A stretch of 64,000 nucleotides of DNA from assembly GCF_012489685.1 (NCBI RefSeq), contig NC_080044.1, forward strand, positions 48,112,964 to 48,176,963, written 5' to 3'. This document shows positions 44,096-54,737 of the stretch, piece after piece; position 1 is the first letter of the stretch, and each line of letters begins with the position of its first letter. Both the position numbers and the translations under genes were made by a program. A model generated the notes under the pieces. The model ran no database searches, was not told the origin of the DNA, and saw only the letters and a program-made list of their open reading frames with translations. This DNA comes from Lotus japonicus. Its lineage: Eukaryota > Streptophyta > Magnoliopsida > Fabales > Fabaceae.

Positions 44096-45524
44096 CAGTG
44101 GCGGACCCACACTATGGTGAGGGGGTTCAACTGAACCCCCTGAAAAAGAAAATAATTTCACTTACCCTCTTGTATAGGTTTTTTTTGAACCCCCTGAGAT
44201 TTTTATTTTGCACCTTGAACCCCACATACTCCTCTCTCTCTCACACGTACTCACAGCCTCACCCTCTTTCTCACAGTCTGGCATGTCGTCACCATTTGAA
44301 ATCTGCGAACCCTAGAAATCCAAGATGAACCAGTACCACATCTACGAAGCCATTGGTCGCGGAAGATACTCGGTAACTTCACCTCCTCCTTCGATTTCCA
44401 TTTTTCAATCTGGTTTCTCCTCCAGGCCATTTTCGAACTTCAATCGCTCTTTTCTATGTTTTTCTTTATGTATCTGCAGACCGTGTACAAAGGAAGGAAG
44501 AAGAAGACAATCGAGTATTTCGCCATCAAAAGCGTCGACAAATCGCATAAGAACAAGGTTCTTCAAGAAGTAAGCCCCTCATTCTCGGAAATTCCATAAC
44601 CGGAGCTTCATAGTTCATTTAATTTGCTACTATTATTGTTAATTATCATCATCAATCGCGACGTCGATGACGATAATGTAGTTTTCGTAGTTTTGTAGCA
44701 GGTCCCTTAGCTGTATCATGTACGCACTAACACTGTGAATTCACCGATTTTGAATTCTGCAGGTTAGGATTATTCATTCCTTAGATCACCAAAATGTGCT
44801 CAAGTTTTATTCCTGGTAAGTATTGATTTTACAGAAACAGACGCGGGGGATCTAATGAAGAAATCACATTGACTATGCTTACCTTGAAGAAATTAATAAA
44901 AATTCTACTATAAATAGGGACAGTTATAATAAATTGAATTCCTAGTATAAGTTCTAAATTTTGTATTATGATATTGAAGTGGTTCTTGGTATTGAGATTT
45001 CTTGAATTGTTAACATACCACTTGTACAAGAGATATGCTGAATTGTTGATGGACTTGGTATTGAGATTTCTTGAATTGTTAACACACCACTTGGACTTGG
45101 TATTGGGAAGGCAGAGGCACTAAATCTGTTGGGAGCTTCTTTGACATCCCCTTGCTTTTTGACCTAGGATTCAAAAACTTGCTTTTTTTATCTCCCTTGG
45201 TATAAGCTTGAAGCAAACTGTTTATGTGAATGTGATTGTGCTATGTAAGTGCTGTTAGGACAGCACAATCTTGACCTTAATCGTTGGCCATGAGATATAT
45301 TAAGATGTTTATGAATGATTGTTTAGTTACTTACATTTCAATAACATTGACTCTGAGCTTATTGTTCAATGATTTCAGAATATGAAATCGCGTAGAAGAC
45401 AACTATGACTTGTATAATTTATGATGTATAAAAAAATTACAGTTGTTTTTAATTATATTTGTATCGATGTACTCATTTAAAAAATTTGAACCCCCTGACC
45501 CCCGGGGTCCTGGATCCGCCACTG
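44096..45524. mobile_element. hAT element with captured kinase exons
   Basis: It starts CAGTGGCGGACCC and ends GGATCCGCCACTG. A perfect 8-bp target duplication TGTTAAAG lies at 44088-44095 and 45525-45532. Both ends have GAACCCCCTGA-type subterminal words. It has no transposase; instead the plus strand holds a leader and three exons of a RUNKEL-like kinase gene. From 44830 to 45470 there is no recognisable coding sequence. Confidence 0.9.
44325..44815 (+). pseudogene. captured RUNKEL-like protein kinase fragment (exons 1-3)
   Basis: Three exons with correct GT-AG borders: 44325-44372 (16 codons, MNQYHIYEAIGRGRYS), 44480-44569 (30 codons, TVYKGRKKKTIEYFAIKS and on to KVLQE) and 44763-44815 (VRIIHSLDHQNVLKF, ending in a split Trp codon before GTAAG). 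Together they are the N-lobe start of a protein kinase, with a Gly-rich-loop-like IGRGRYS, the VAIK-type lysine in FAIKS, and the alpha-C region. I recognise the start of plant RUNKEL, a microtubule-associated kinase-like protein needed for cytokinesis. The remainder of the roughly 1300-residue gene is absent. It lies wholly inside the hAT element, so it is a transduplicated copy, not the native locus. Confidence 0.85.
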
Positions 45525-45777
45525 TGTTAAAGACTCGTGCCTTTTAGCATTTTCCTATAAAAGGAAGTAGTCAGAAGTTGATTTAAAATGTTTTTGGAAT
45601 GTTTGCATTATTTTGATGTTCATTATTTTATTAGAATGTTGATGAGCGTCTTTAGGATAATAGTTGAGAAAAAAATTATACATTAAAAATATAAAAATCA
45701 AGAGCTATTTATTTCTTAAACAATTAAAAATTAATGGTTATTAAAATATACTCTACACTTAATTTTGACCACAATGA

Positions 45778-45938
45778 TGATATATACACACCTCATTTTT
45801 TAAATACTTCATTTTCACTTCTTTTTATTTCTATCTCTTTATATCATCTACTACATCTCATATTTTATCTCTCTTACTTTTTCTTTTCTTCATATCTCTC
45901 TCCTCATTCCACCTCTCTCCACTTCAAAGAGAGGTGTG
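45778..45938. mobile_element. small MITE-like repeat, copy 1
   Basis: It begins TGATATATACACACCTC and ends GAGAGGTGTG, so CACACCTC/GAGGTGTG form inverted ends. It is about 90% alike by eye to the copy at 46321-46484 over its whole pyrimidine-rich length. No duplication was resolved. Confidence 0.6.
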
Positions 45939-46033
45939 AAAGGAACATGCATTATACTGTTGACCAATATACATAGAAAGTATCTTAACTAGAATTTTCT
46001 TTTTACTACAATCTTAATTAGGAGCATTATCAT

Positions 46034-46265
46034 CAGTGGCGGAACCAAGACCCGGCGTCAGGGGTTCAAATTTTTCAAATGAACACATCGGTAAAAATAA
46101 AATAAAAAAACAACTTTATATATCATAAATTATACAAGTCATAGTTTGGCAAATTGATGAGTTTTTTATGTAAATAAATGCAAAACTTGATCTAAAAGTA
46201 TAATTTAAGTGTAATTTTTTGTATTCAGGGGATTCACCTCTGAGTATAAGCTACATCCACCCCTG
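46034..46265. mobile_element. hAT-type MITE (CAGTGGCGGA end)
   Basis: The left end CAGTGGCGGAACC matches the hAT element at 44096. The right end CATCCACCCCTG is a looser complement. A perfect 8-bp duplication ATTATCAT lies at 46026-46033 and 46266-46273. At 232 bp it is non-coding and probably mobilised by the same transposase as the kinase-carrying element. Confidence 0.85.
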
Positions 46266-46320
46266 ATTATCATGCGACGCATGTTGTCGAAAAACCATGT
46301 GCGCATATTTTCCTGAGTAA

Positions 46321-46484
46321 TGATATATACACACCTCATTTTTTAAACACTTCATTTTCACCTCTTTTTATTTCTATCTCTCTCATCTTATCATCTATCA
46401 CATCTCTTATTTTCTCTCTCTTACTTTTTCTTTTCTTTCTATCTCTCTCATCATTCCACCTCTCCACCTCAAAAGAGAGGTGTG
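46321..46484. mobile_element. small MITE-like repeat, copy 2
   Basis: Second copy of the 45778 element in the same orientation, with the same CACACCTC/GAGGTGTG ends. From 46485 to 46689 I see nothing but AT-rich sequence. Confidence 0.6.
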
Positions 46485-46778
46485 GATGAAACATTATCCT
46501 ATTTTCCTTTCACATATGTTGCATCAGTGTCGTTGAAATTTATGGCAAATAGGTTTTCTGTTTTCCAAATTAAAGCACTGTTTGTCCCGTGATGATCATA
46601 TACATTGCAGATAAAGAAACAAAATAATTGTTTTAAAGGTCAACAAAATGAATCATGTAAAGGGAATTGATATTGATAACCTATCTATTCTTACTCTCCT
46701 TCATATTAAGAAAAGTTTAAAATACTCTTTTTAAAATAAATTTTCGGTTTAAATACTCTGGACGTCCCTGAAATTGTC

Positions 46779-47101
46779 TGCTGGACTGGGCGAAACCCTA
46801 GGGTCCCTCGCCCAGGAGCGCTAGCTCAGGGCGACGAGCGGACCAAGGACTTGAGCCTCCTCCCAGAGGCCCAACCGGCCCAATAGGAAGGGTTAGAGGC
46901 GCCAAGCCCAACCCCATATCTATAAATAGGGGATGAATACCAATTGTAAAGGAGACTTAGCTCATTGGAGAAATAGCAAGATTGAAATTCAATTACTTTC
47001 TCTCTCTAAAGCGGTTACGCTCTCATTCTCGCTAGGAATCTCACATCACGTTCCTTACACTCTAGGTATTATACCTCATCTCAATGTTTATGGATTGAAC
47101 A
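46779..47101 (+). repeat. 5' LTR of the Tat element
   Basis: It opens TGCTGGACTGGGCGA, has TATAAATAGGGG (46920-46931) as a promoter box and ends GGATTGAACA. It is about 320 bp. Its start resembles the solo LTR at 1041. Confidence 0.78.
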
Positions 47102-47103
47102 TT

Positions 47104-47120
47104 TGGCGCCATCTGTGGGG
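47104..47120 (+). other. primer-binding site
   Basis: TGGCGCCATCTGTGGGG, three bases after the LTR. The TGGCGCC start is typical of Ty3/gypsy elements of the Tat and Athila branches. Confidence 0.8.
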
Positions 47121-47243
47121 GGCAGTAGATTTCGATTCCCGAACTACGTGGATTCTGATTTGGCTGAGAGAAGTTCGATTTTCTGTGCAATTCCTTTTTG
47201 GTTTCTTGGTTTTCGGTTCAAATTCTTGATTCGCTAGTGACAC

Positions 47244-47668
47244 TTGATGGAAGCACAACGTCGACGAAGTAAGAGAAGGATTAAACACATGCGTGATTCG
47301 CGCCGCGCGTATGGAAGATGGCGAGGTGAAGAAGCAGAGTCCTCGGTCTCCTTGATGGAACCTTCAGGAGAAGGACTGCCCTTATCTCAGCCGATGGACG
47401 CTTGCAAGGATTGGAGATGGCTGATTCGTGATGTCAGTAGTCGCCTGAAGCAGCAGGACACGAAGGACCGAAGGGCGAATTAGCAGCAGAGCCTTGGACA
47501 CTGCAATGGAAAATCTATTGGAAGTCCTCGAAGGAGGGGAGGAATTCGTCTCCAAAAATAAAGCTGGCGTGCTTGGACAAATCGCGCGAAGCAGAAAATA
47601 TCCGGGAACCGCGAGCGACGCGAATGAGCGGCAAGCCATGAGGTGAATGGTGTGCTTATCACCAGGCC
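47244..47668 (+). pseudogene. decayed gag region of the Tat element
   Basis: Between the primer site and the first solid pol frame only broken short frames remain. They are too short for a normal Tat gag of 500-700 residues, so most of gag is deleted or unreadable. Just before 47669 the sequence reads WCAYHQAMGH, a shortened zinc-knuckle-like block. Confidence 0.5.
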
Positions 47669-50600
47669 ATGGGCCACGTCACGGAGGAATGCCGCACGTT
47701 GCAGCGCGAGGTGAGAAAGCTGATAGCGGCAGGAAAACCTATTAGAATACAGGGCGGAAATGCTTTGACACCTAAAGGAATAAACATGATCGCTGGAGGG
47801 TTTGGAGGAGGAGGAGTCACTAGTGCAGCCAGAAAGCGCCACGCCAGGGCGGTGAACGCAGTCACGGAGGTTCCTTTCGGTTTTTCACACCCAGACATTA
47901 CTTTTTCATCCAATGACTTCTTCAGAGTAAAGCCGCATCTGGACGATCCAATTGTAATTCTCCTTCGCGTTAACCAACTCAATGTACAACGAGTACTTTT
48001 GGACCAGGGGAGTTCAACGGACATCATTTACGGCGAAGCATTTAACCGACTTGGTTTGAATGAGGGAGACCTCACTCCTTATGCAGGGACTCTGGTGGGA
48101 TTTGCAGGCGAGCAAGTATGGGTGAGAGGCGTCCTTGACCTTGACACCATATTTGGCGAGCATGAGAACGCTACGACGCTGAAGGTGAGATACTTAATCC
48201 TAGGAGCGGAGGGATCTTACAACATGATAATTGGCAGAAACACTTTGAACCGACTGTGCGCCATGATCTCGACGACACATTTGGCAGTTAAATATCCTTT
48301 GCCAAATGGACGAATTGGGAGAGTTACTGTGGACCAGAAAACTGCGAGGGAGTGCTACTACAACGCAGTAGATCGGTACGGGAAAAGGAACGCCTCGGTA
48401 GGACACCGATGCAATGAAGTCGAGGCGCCGGAAGAGAACCTAGATCCAAGGGGCGAGGGGCGAGTCAACAGGCCCACGCCAATCGAGGAAACCAAGGAGC
48501 TGAAATTCGGCGAGAAAGTGCTCAAAATAGGGACCAGGCTGACTGAGGTCCAAGAACAGAGATTATCAAAGACGTTGGGCGAGAATTTGGATCTTTTTGC
48601 TTGGAGCCACAAGGACATGCCAGGAATAGACCCGGACTTCATTTGCCACAGGCTGGCGCTGAATCCCGGAATCAAACCAGTGACTCAGACACGTCGACGA
48701 ATGGGCGATGAAAAGGAGAAAGTAATCCAACAAGAGGTAAACAAATTACTGGCGGCAGACTTTATCCGGGAAATTAAGTATCCTACCTGGCTGGCGAGTG
48801 TGGTGATGGTAAAGAAGGCGAATGGGAAATGACGAATGTGTGTGGACTACACAGACCTGAATAAGGCATGTCCAAAGGATTGTTACCCATTACCAAGAAT
48901 AGACAAGTTAGTGGATGGGGCGTCCGGAAATGAGTTGTTGAGTCTGATGGATGCATATTCGGGATATCACCAAATCAAGATGCACTCGTCGGATGAAGAT
49001 AAAACGACCTTTATGACCGCTAGGGTAAACTAATTTTATCAGACCATGCCTTTCAGACTGAAGAATGCGGGGGCGACGTATCAGCGGTTGATGGATAGGG
49101 TATTCGAGGGCCAAGTAGGAAGGAACATGGAGGTCTACGTGGATGATATGATCGTAAAGTCAGTTTTAGGATCAAGTCATCACAAGGATTTAACAGAAGC
49201 TTTTGACAGGCTCCGAAAGCATAACATGAGGCTCAATCCGGAGAAGTGTTATTTTGGTATACAGGGCGGGAAGTTCCTAGGCTTCATGATTACGTCGAGA
49301 GGAATTGAGATCAACCCAAATAAGTGTAAGGCGATCCAGGAAATGAAAAGCCCAAGTATCGTGAAGGAGGTGCAGCGCCTAACGGGACGGATTGCAGCCC
49401 TATCCAGGTTTCTCCCTCATTTGGGCGACAAATCGGCTCCGTTCTTCAAATGCCTCAAGAAGAACGCGGCGTTTGAATGGAGTTCGGAATGTGATGACGC
49501 CTTTAACCGCCTTAAAGAAATGTTGTCTGCACCGCCCGTTCTATCGAAGCCTGTCCAGGGTCTTCCTTTGCTATTGTATTTTTCCGTTAGCGATCGTATG
49601 ATCAGCTCGGTAATCCTCCAGGAGGTAGACGGAGAACAAAAAATAGTTTACTTTGTAAGCCATACACTCCAAGGGGCGGAAATCAGGTATCAGAAGATAG
49701 AGAATGCGGCGCTCGCCGTCCTCATTACCGCCAAACGCTTAAGACCTTACTTTCAAAGCTTTCAGGTAAAAATAAGGACTGATCTTCCTCTGAGACAGGT
49801 GTTGCAAAAGCCAGATTTGTTAGGAAGACTCGTCGTGTGGTTGGTTGAGTTATCGGAATACGGTTTGCAATATGACAAATGGGGGAAGGTCAGTGCGTAG
49901 ACTTTAGCTGATTTTGTGGTAGAGCTAATGCCTGAAGATGGTGAGAAGGTAAGCACGCAATGGACGCTGTTTGTTGATGGGTCATCGAACGACAACGGAA
50001 GTGGAGCAGGGGTCACGCTACAAGGGCTTGGGGAGTTAGTGTTAGAACAGTCCCTCAGATTCTAGTTTAAAGCCAACAATAATCAGGCAGAGTATGAGGC
50101 TCTGATCGCAAGTCTGAAGCTAGCAATTGAGGTGCAAATCGATAGTTTGTTGGTTAGAACGGACTCGCTATTAGTAGCGAACCAAGTAAATGGGGAATTC
50201 CAGGTGAAGAAACCGGCCTTGATAAAATATCTAGAACGCGTACGGTTATTGATGGGTCGATTGCAAGAGGTCGTAGTTAAGTTCGTGCCAAGGGCACATA
50301 ATCAAAGGGCGGACGCCCCAGCGAAATTGGCAAGCACTCGGAAGCTTGGAAGTAATCGAAGTGTGATCCAAGAGACGCTAGTCAATCCTAGCATAGAAGG
50401 AGAGTTGGTAGCCTCAGTTGACCCCCAAGAAACTTGGATGGATCTCGTCGTAGACATCTTGGCGGGAGAGCCAAGTGAGGTAGTGAAGTACTCAAAGGAA
50501 CAAAGGAGAGAGGCGGGACACTACACATTACTCGATGGGATACTCTTTCGACGAGGATTTAGTTCGCCCCTCCTGAGGTGTCTTCCACCTGGGAAATATG

Positions 50601-51655
50601 AGGCCGTTATGGCAGAGGTTCACGGGGGGGTTTGCGCTAGTCACATCGGAGGAAGGTCTTTGGCAAGCAAAGTCCTCAGGGCAGGGTTTTACTGGCCCAC
50701 AATAAGAAAGGACTGTGCAGAGTTCGTGAAGAAATGCGAAAAGTGTTAGGTATTTGCAGACTTGCCCAGAGCCCTGCCGGAACAATTGGCCACGATTAGC
50801 TCCCCATGGCCCTTCGCCATGTGGGGAGTTGACCTCGTCGGGCCTTTCCCCACCGCCAGGTCACAAATGAAGTTCATCCTTGTAGCGGTGGATTACTTCA
50901 CCAAATGGGTGGAAGTCGAGCCCCTCGCAAGCATTACTGCAGCCAAGATCGTAAGTTTTTACTGGAAAAGAATTGTATGTCGATTCGGGGTACCAAGGGC
51001 GATCGTTTCAGATAATGGGACGCAATTTGCAAGTAACCAAACAAGAGAATTATGTGAAGAGATGGGTATTCAGAGAAGGTTCTCTTCAGTGGAACATCCT
51101 CAAACTAAAGAGCAAGCAGAGTCGGCGAATAAGGTAATCTTGCGGGGTTTGAAGCGCCGGCTCTCGGAGGCGAAGGGAGCCTGGTTGGATGAACTCCCGC
51201 TTGTAATCTGGTCCTACAACACAACACAACACTCAACCACTGGGGAAACTCCATTCAGGATGGCCTATGGGGCGGACGCCATGTTCCCCGTAGAAATAGA
51301 CAACAGTTCTTGGCGAACAGCGCCGCGGTTTGAGGGCGAGAATTCTTTCAACATGGCGATGGAGTTAGATTTGTTGTCGAAAACACACGATCAGGCTCGC
51401 ATCAGAGAGGTTGTGATGAAGCAGCGAACTGCGGCGAAGTTTGACTCGAAAGTGCGACCGAGGGCGATGTAGGAGGGGGACCTGGTGCTAAAGAAACGAA
51501 CCGGGAGTACTGGGAATAAGTTGGGTCCTAGGGATTTTGAAGGCCTTAGGGAAGGGGGCTTATCACCTGGAGAGCTTGGACGGAAGGCGAGTGCCACGTT
51601 CCTGGAACGCGGTGAGCCTGAAATACTATTACCGCTAAAGGATTGATAAGGAGCT
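47669..51655 (+). pseudogene. Tat-lineage Ty3/gypsy pol, broken by stops
   Basis: Protease: LLDQGSSTDIIYGEAF (about 47998). Reverse transcriptase: CVDYTDLNKACPKD (about 48837), DAYSGYHQI, and catalytic YVDDM (about 49135). RNase H: FVDGSS (about 49972) with NNNQAEYEAL. Integrase: an HHCC zinc finger ending KKCEKC (about 50747), then GVDLVGPF (about 50827), SDNGTQF (about 51009) and QAES (about 51112), giving the D-D-E triad; the C-terminal GDLVLKK follows. In an active element these would process, copy and insert the DNA. Stops lie at 48830, 49031, 49898, about 50063, 50747 and 51470, all in one frame. It is inactive. Confidence 0.92.
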
Positions 51656-51702
51656 GGTTTCGGCGCGAGGATGATCAGTTAGGCGCGTCTCGCGAAGATT
51701 GA

Positions 51703-51830
51703 AGGTGTAAAAACAAAGACATGTTCTTGTTCTCCATTTCGAGAGTTTGTTGGCCAAAGCGCCTAAATGGTAAAAACAAAGACACATTCTTGTTCTCCAT
51801 CTCAGGAGTTTGTTGACTATCACGTCTGAT
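51703..51830. repeat. two-copy 63-bp tandem repeat after pol
   Basis: The word AAAAACAAAGAC starts at 51709 and 51772, each followed by TTCTTGTTCTCCAT and GAGTTTGTTG. Tat elements commonly carry such variable tandem repeats between pol and the 3' LTR. Confidence 0.75.
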
Positions 51831-52626
51831 TGAAAATATAAAAATTGTATCCAGCAATTTCAATCACACTGAATTGCGGCGAGAGCTAGGTGGGAAAAAT
51901 TCCCTGAAGGTGGCGATCCCAACACGACCTTGATGTCTGGGGATCGCTCCGGAAAAGCCGACGCAGCTCGGCATCACTCGTTGGCGATGTGTGCGGATAA
52001 ACTTCTTATCCTAAAAACCTCCCCGAAATATGGGCGAGCGAACCTAACGGGGCATAAGTCTGGGTAAACCTATATGGTCATTGGGTCCCTAGCAGCAATA
52101 AGTCCTCGACAGGACAAAACTGGCGAGGCCACACCTGCTCTTACGGGAAATATGGTGTGGACAAAGTCTCGGTTCAAAAACTGAGCAAAAGTCCTAGTTA
52201 AACAAGGCACACCATCAATGTCGTCAGACGTAATTCAGGAATAAGGCAGCTATGGGGGTGCGAGAGAGAAAAACTCTAAAAAGCGCTAAAACAAGCATAA
52301 AACATAAAGAAGTAAAGCTGAATCGAATAACTTGAAAGTAAAATACAAGTAAAAAGTTTGAACGAAGAAAAGAAGTACTAAGCGTTACAATAACTCGAAA
52401 TAGGTTAACATTATATTTTTTTCTCTTGTTCCACAGCGTCTCCAAGGTCAACGCAAGCAACTTCCGGCGGATCTTCTGGACCCACCAGTCCGGTGGGGGT
52501 AACCTTCTTGAAAGCTCCCAGGATGTCAAGATTAATAGTAGGATGGAGGTACTTGACTTGAGCCTTGGCAATTAGGAAGCCGCGGATGCGCTCATTAGCC
52601 GCCGCGTGAGCAGCCTCCTTCCTTAT

Positions 52627-53642
52627 CTACTTCTCCAAGGTGATGGCCTGGACATCCTTCTCAGCCAAGAGGTTGCATTTCAATTCCAAATCCGACTGGG
52701 TCTCAACAAGTATCTTACCTTTGTCCGCAAGTTTTTCGCGCAAATCAGCAATCTCCTTGTCCTTAGCAGCAACGGTTTCCTCCTGAGAAGCAATGAAGGC
52801 CTCCTTGGTGCCAAGGTCCTTATGGAGCTCCTCGACCTGGACTTCAAGCTTCCTCTCTTTCTCGTCCGCCGCTATCTGAGCAAGCTTCGCTTCCGCAAGT
52901 TTCTTCTGCATTTTCTTTGTCTTATCCACCTCAGACGCCAACTGGTTGGACAAACTGCACCAGGTCTTGTTGGCCTGAAGGTTGATGGCATGCAGTTTTT
53001 CCACCTCCCGGCGAAGCTCTGCAATTTCGGTAAGGGGCCGAGCTTGCCAAGCCACCTTGGCGAACAGACAACCGGCGCGGAGAAGATTTGACACAGCTTC
53101 TTGGGCAACGTCCTGCGGGTTTTGGCTAGGCACTTCCCTCAATTTTTCAAGATAAGGGTGAGAATGCAAGAAGGAGAAAGGGTCGGTAGAGGAGCTGCTG
53201 GAAGGGTCCTTTGGGCGGTCCGAGGAAAGATTTTCTTCCCCACCACCAACCCTAGGAGAGCTAGGGGCTGATGAACCATGAGTAGTCTGGACGGGCGGGG
53301 AAGACGGAGGGCGGACAGAGGACGGTGGCTGCTGGCTCGCCGTTGAGGTCAGGGGGCGAGAGATACCCACAGCTGGGGAAGCATTCACCTCGCCGTGCTG
53401 ATCGGGCGCCAAGGAGTCGTGTGCGCTATCCGGAACAATGGGGTCGGGCGCAATGGACCCATCACCCGGGACGGTCAAAGGTGCAAATGGGGAGCTTGGC
53501 TCGCCTAGCTTCCTCTTCTTGGGAGAACCATCACCCATCGGTGAGCTTTGCCTTTTCTCCCCCGCCTGGACCGGAGAGGGCGCCTTAACGTTCCTAGAGA
53601 GGAAGGCTTCCAGCAGATCGGTAGTAGAGAACTTCATATTTC
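52627..53642 (-). CDS. antisense ORF of the Tat element, exon 2 (coiled-coil protein)
   Basis: An open minus-strand frame starting with the exon that begins MKFSTTDLLEAFLS (a pyrimidine tract and CAG acceptor precede it at about 53643-53660). Residues 20-170 are Pro/Ser-rich with a basic KKRKLGE nuclear-localisation-like patch. From about 200 to the end it is a long heptad coiled coil (EIAELRREVEKLHAI, KKLAEAKLAQIAADEKE, VEELHKDLG, KEIADLREKLADKG). It lies downstream of pol on the opposite strand. Extra antisense ORFs at this place are known from Tat-lineage elements; their role is unsettled. The 340-codon frame has no stops although pol on the other strand has six. Confidence 0.65.
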
Positions 53643-53799
53643 CTGAAAAGCAAAAGGGGAAAATCATCAGAAATGAAGAGATTCAGAGGAAGGTGTGAAG
53701 AAGGCGGTGAAGGGGAAAACCTAATGGGGGGGGGGGAAAGTTTGGAGCCCGGAGGAGCGCCAAGTAGTTCAGCGCAACTGAAAAGGGAAAGTCGGGATA

Positions 53800-54298
53800 A
53801 GACCCCAATGGCGAAACTTTCTCTAAAGGAGGGAGACGTTTTGGGAGAATCGGATATGGATTTGGGACATTGTGTCCAATAAAATGGAAAAAGGGCTCTC
53901 CCTTCCCTCTGTGTGAATGATGAGGGGTAAGCAGGGTGAACGACGACCCGGAAGTACCGGCAGACCAAGTAAGATTCGGAGCCAATATGATAAGGAGCAA
54001 GCTGTTCTCGACCCGGCCGAGGCACCAGAACGATCCAACCGTGGGTCTTTAGACATCGAGAGTCTGTTTCAAAGTAAAAGTAAAAGAGGGCAGGGGAAGG
54101 CGCCACATCAACGCTACGGCAGAGAATCTCAAAGCACCTCAGATAGGTCCAGCAGCGCGGGTGAAGTTGGCAAGGAGAAACGTTGATATCGCACAGCACT
54201 TGGATAAGAAAGGGTGAGAAAGGGAGTTTAATTCCAAGGTCAAGAAACAAGTATTCATATACAAAGAAGAATTGGGAGTACTTGGGGTCATTAAACAC
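53800..54298 (-). CDS. antisense ORF of the Tat element, exon 1 (Transposase_28-like)
   Basis: Minus-strand frame with YEYLFLDLGIKLPFSPFLIQ, LCDINVSPCQLHPRCWTYLR, CFEILC, PSPALFYFYFE and RPGR. This is the pattern of the plant family annotated as putative gypsy-type transposon protein (Transposase_28). It probably splices to the exon at 53642, since a good acceptor but no stop separates them; I could not choose a single donor. No transposase activity is proven for this family. The start ATG at 54298 may be partial, because the usual N-terminus is longer. Confidence 0.6.
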
Positions 54299-54737
54299 GC
54301 GATGTTGCCAAGGGCAGTCTTGCCCCCGGCATCCGGTGGTAGGAAGAAGGTCCTCTAACGACGGGGAACAGCAAAGCCCACCAACCCTGCGGGCAAGGTT
54401 AGAAATAGAGCCGCTGGTAGAAAGCTCTGATGGTTGATCAAGGAGCCCCTGTTCAGAAAAAATTGTGCCACGTGGAATAAATGACTCAGAGTAAAAGATT
54501 TTAATTTTAAATTTACAAGTTTATTTTATTTTTTTAATCCATGTATATTTAAAAAAATAGAAAAGCCACGTGGAATAAATGACTCAGCAAAAATTGTGCC
54601 ACATAGGCTGGAAACACGAGTAGGGTATTATTCTGATTAAAAAAAAATTTCCAGGGATTCGAAATCGGAAAAAAAAAATTCAGGGACTTATTTTCATACT
54701 GCAGACAATTTCAAGGACCTCCAGAGTATTTAAACCC

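Larger units (their letters stand above)
43479..45557. mobile_element. Mutator-like element (MULE-5) carrying a hAT element
   Basis: Left end AGCAATGCTATTTGGCACGA and right end complementary to AGGAAAATGCTAAAAGGCACGA. Both ends then carry GCACGAG words. The flanks share ATAAAAGGAAG (43468-43478 and 45557-45567), a 9-11 bp duplication of the Mutator size. The interior 43540-44090 has no clear gene. The hAT element at 44096-45524 is inserted near the right end. Confidence 0.75.
46779..54450 (+). mobile_element. Tat-lineage Ty3/gypsy element with antisense ORF
   Basis: A short 5' LTR (46779-47101), a primer-binding site of the TGGCGCC type, a decayed gag, and a pol order of protease, reverse transcriptase, RNase H, integrase. 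After pol comes a long 3' region with tandem repeats and a reading frame on the opposite strand. This layout is characteristic of the Tat lineage. No 3' LTR can be found: the sequence passes into MULE-6 near 54450, so the right end was lost. All pol segments share one frame, broken only by stop codons. Confidence 0.85.
46746..54737. mobile_element. Mutator-like element (MULE-6) split by a Tat retrotransposon
   Basis: The left end GGTTTAAATACTCTGG (46746) and right end CCAGAGTATTTAAACC (to 54736/54737) are complementary and continue with TGAAATTGTCTG on both sides. A perfect 9-bp duplication TAAATTTTC lies at 46737-46745 and 54738-54746. Only 33 bp remain on the left and about 285 bp on the right; the rest is the Ty3/gypsy element. 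The right part repeats CCACGTGGAATAAATGACTC twice (54468 and 54565). MULE-6 itself interrupts the upstream part of PMD locus A. Confidence 0.8.

Noticed and set aside
44325..44815. Reading the kinase exons as a functional RUNKEL gene
   Set aside because: Only the first three exons are present and they lie between hAT ends with an 8-bp duplication; the rest of the kinase domain and the long C-terminal region are missing.
47480..48027. Minus-strand frames of 120-122 codons
   Set aside because: Antisense shadows of the Tat protease region.
53325..53588. Plus-strand frame opposite the antisense ORF
   Set aside because: Shadow of the longer minus-strand exon; no domain.
54440..54460. A 3' LTR for the Tat element at its right border
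   Set aside because: No sequence resembling 46779-47101 occurs near 54450; the element passes directly into MULE-6 sequence.
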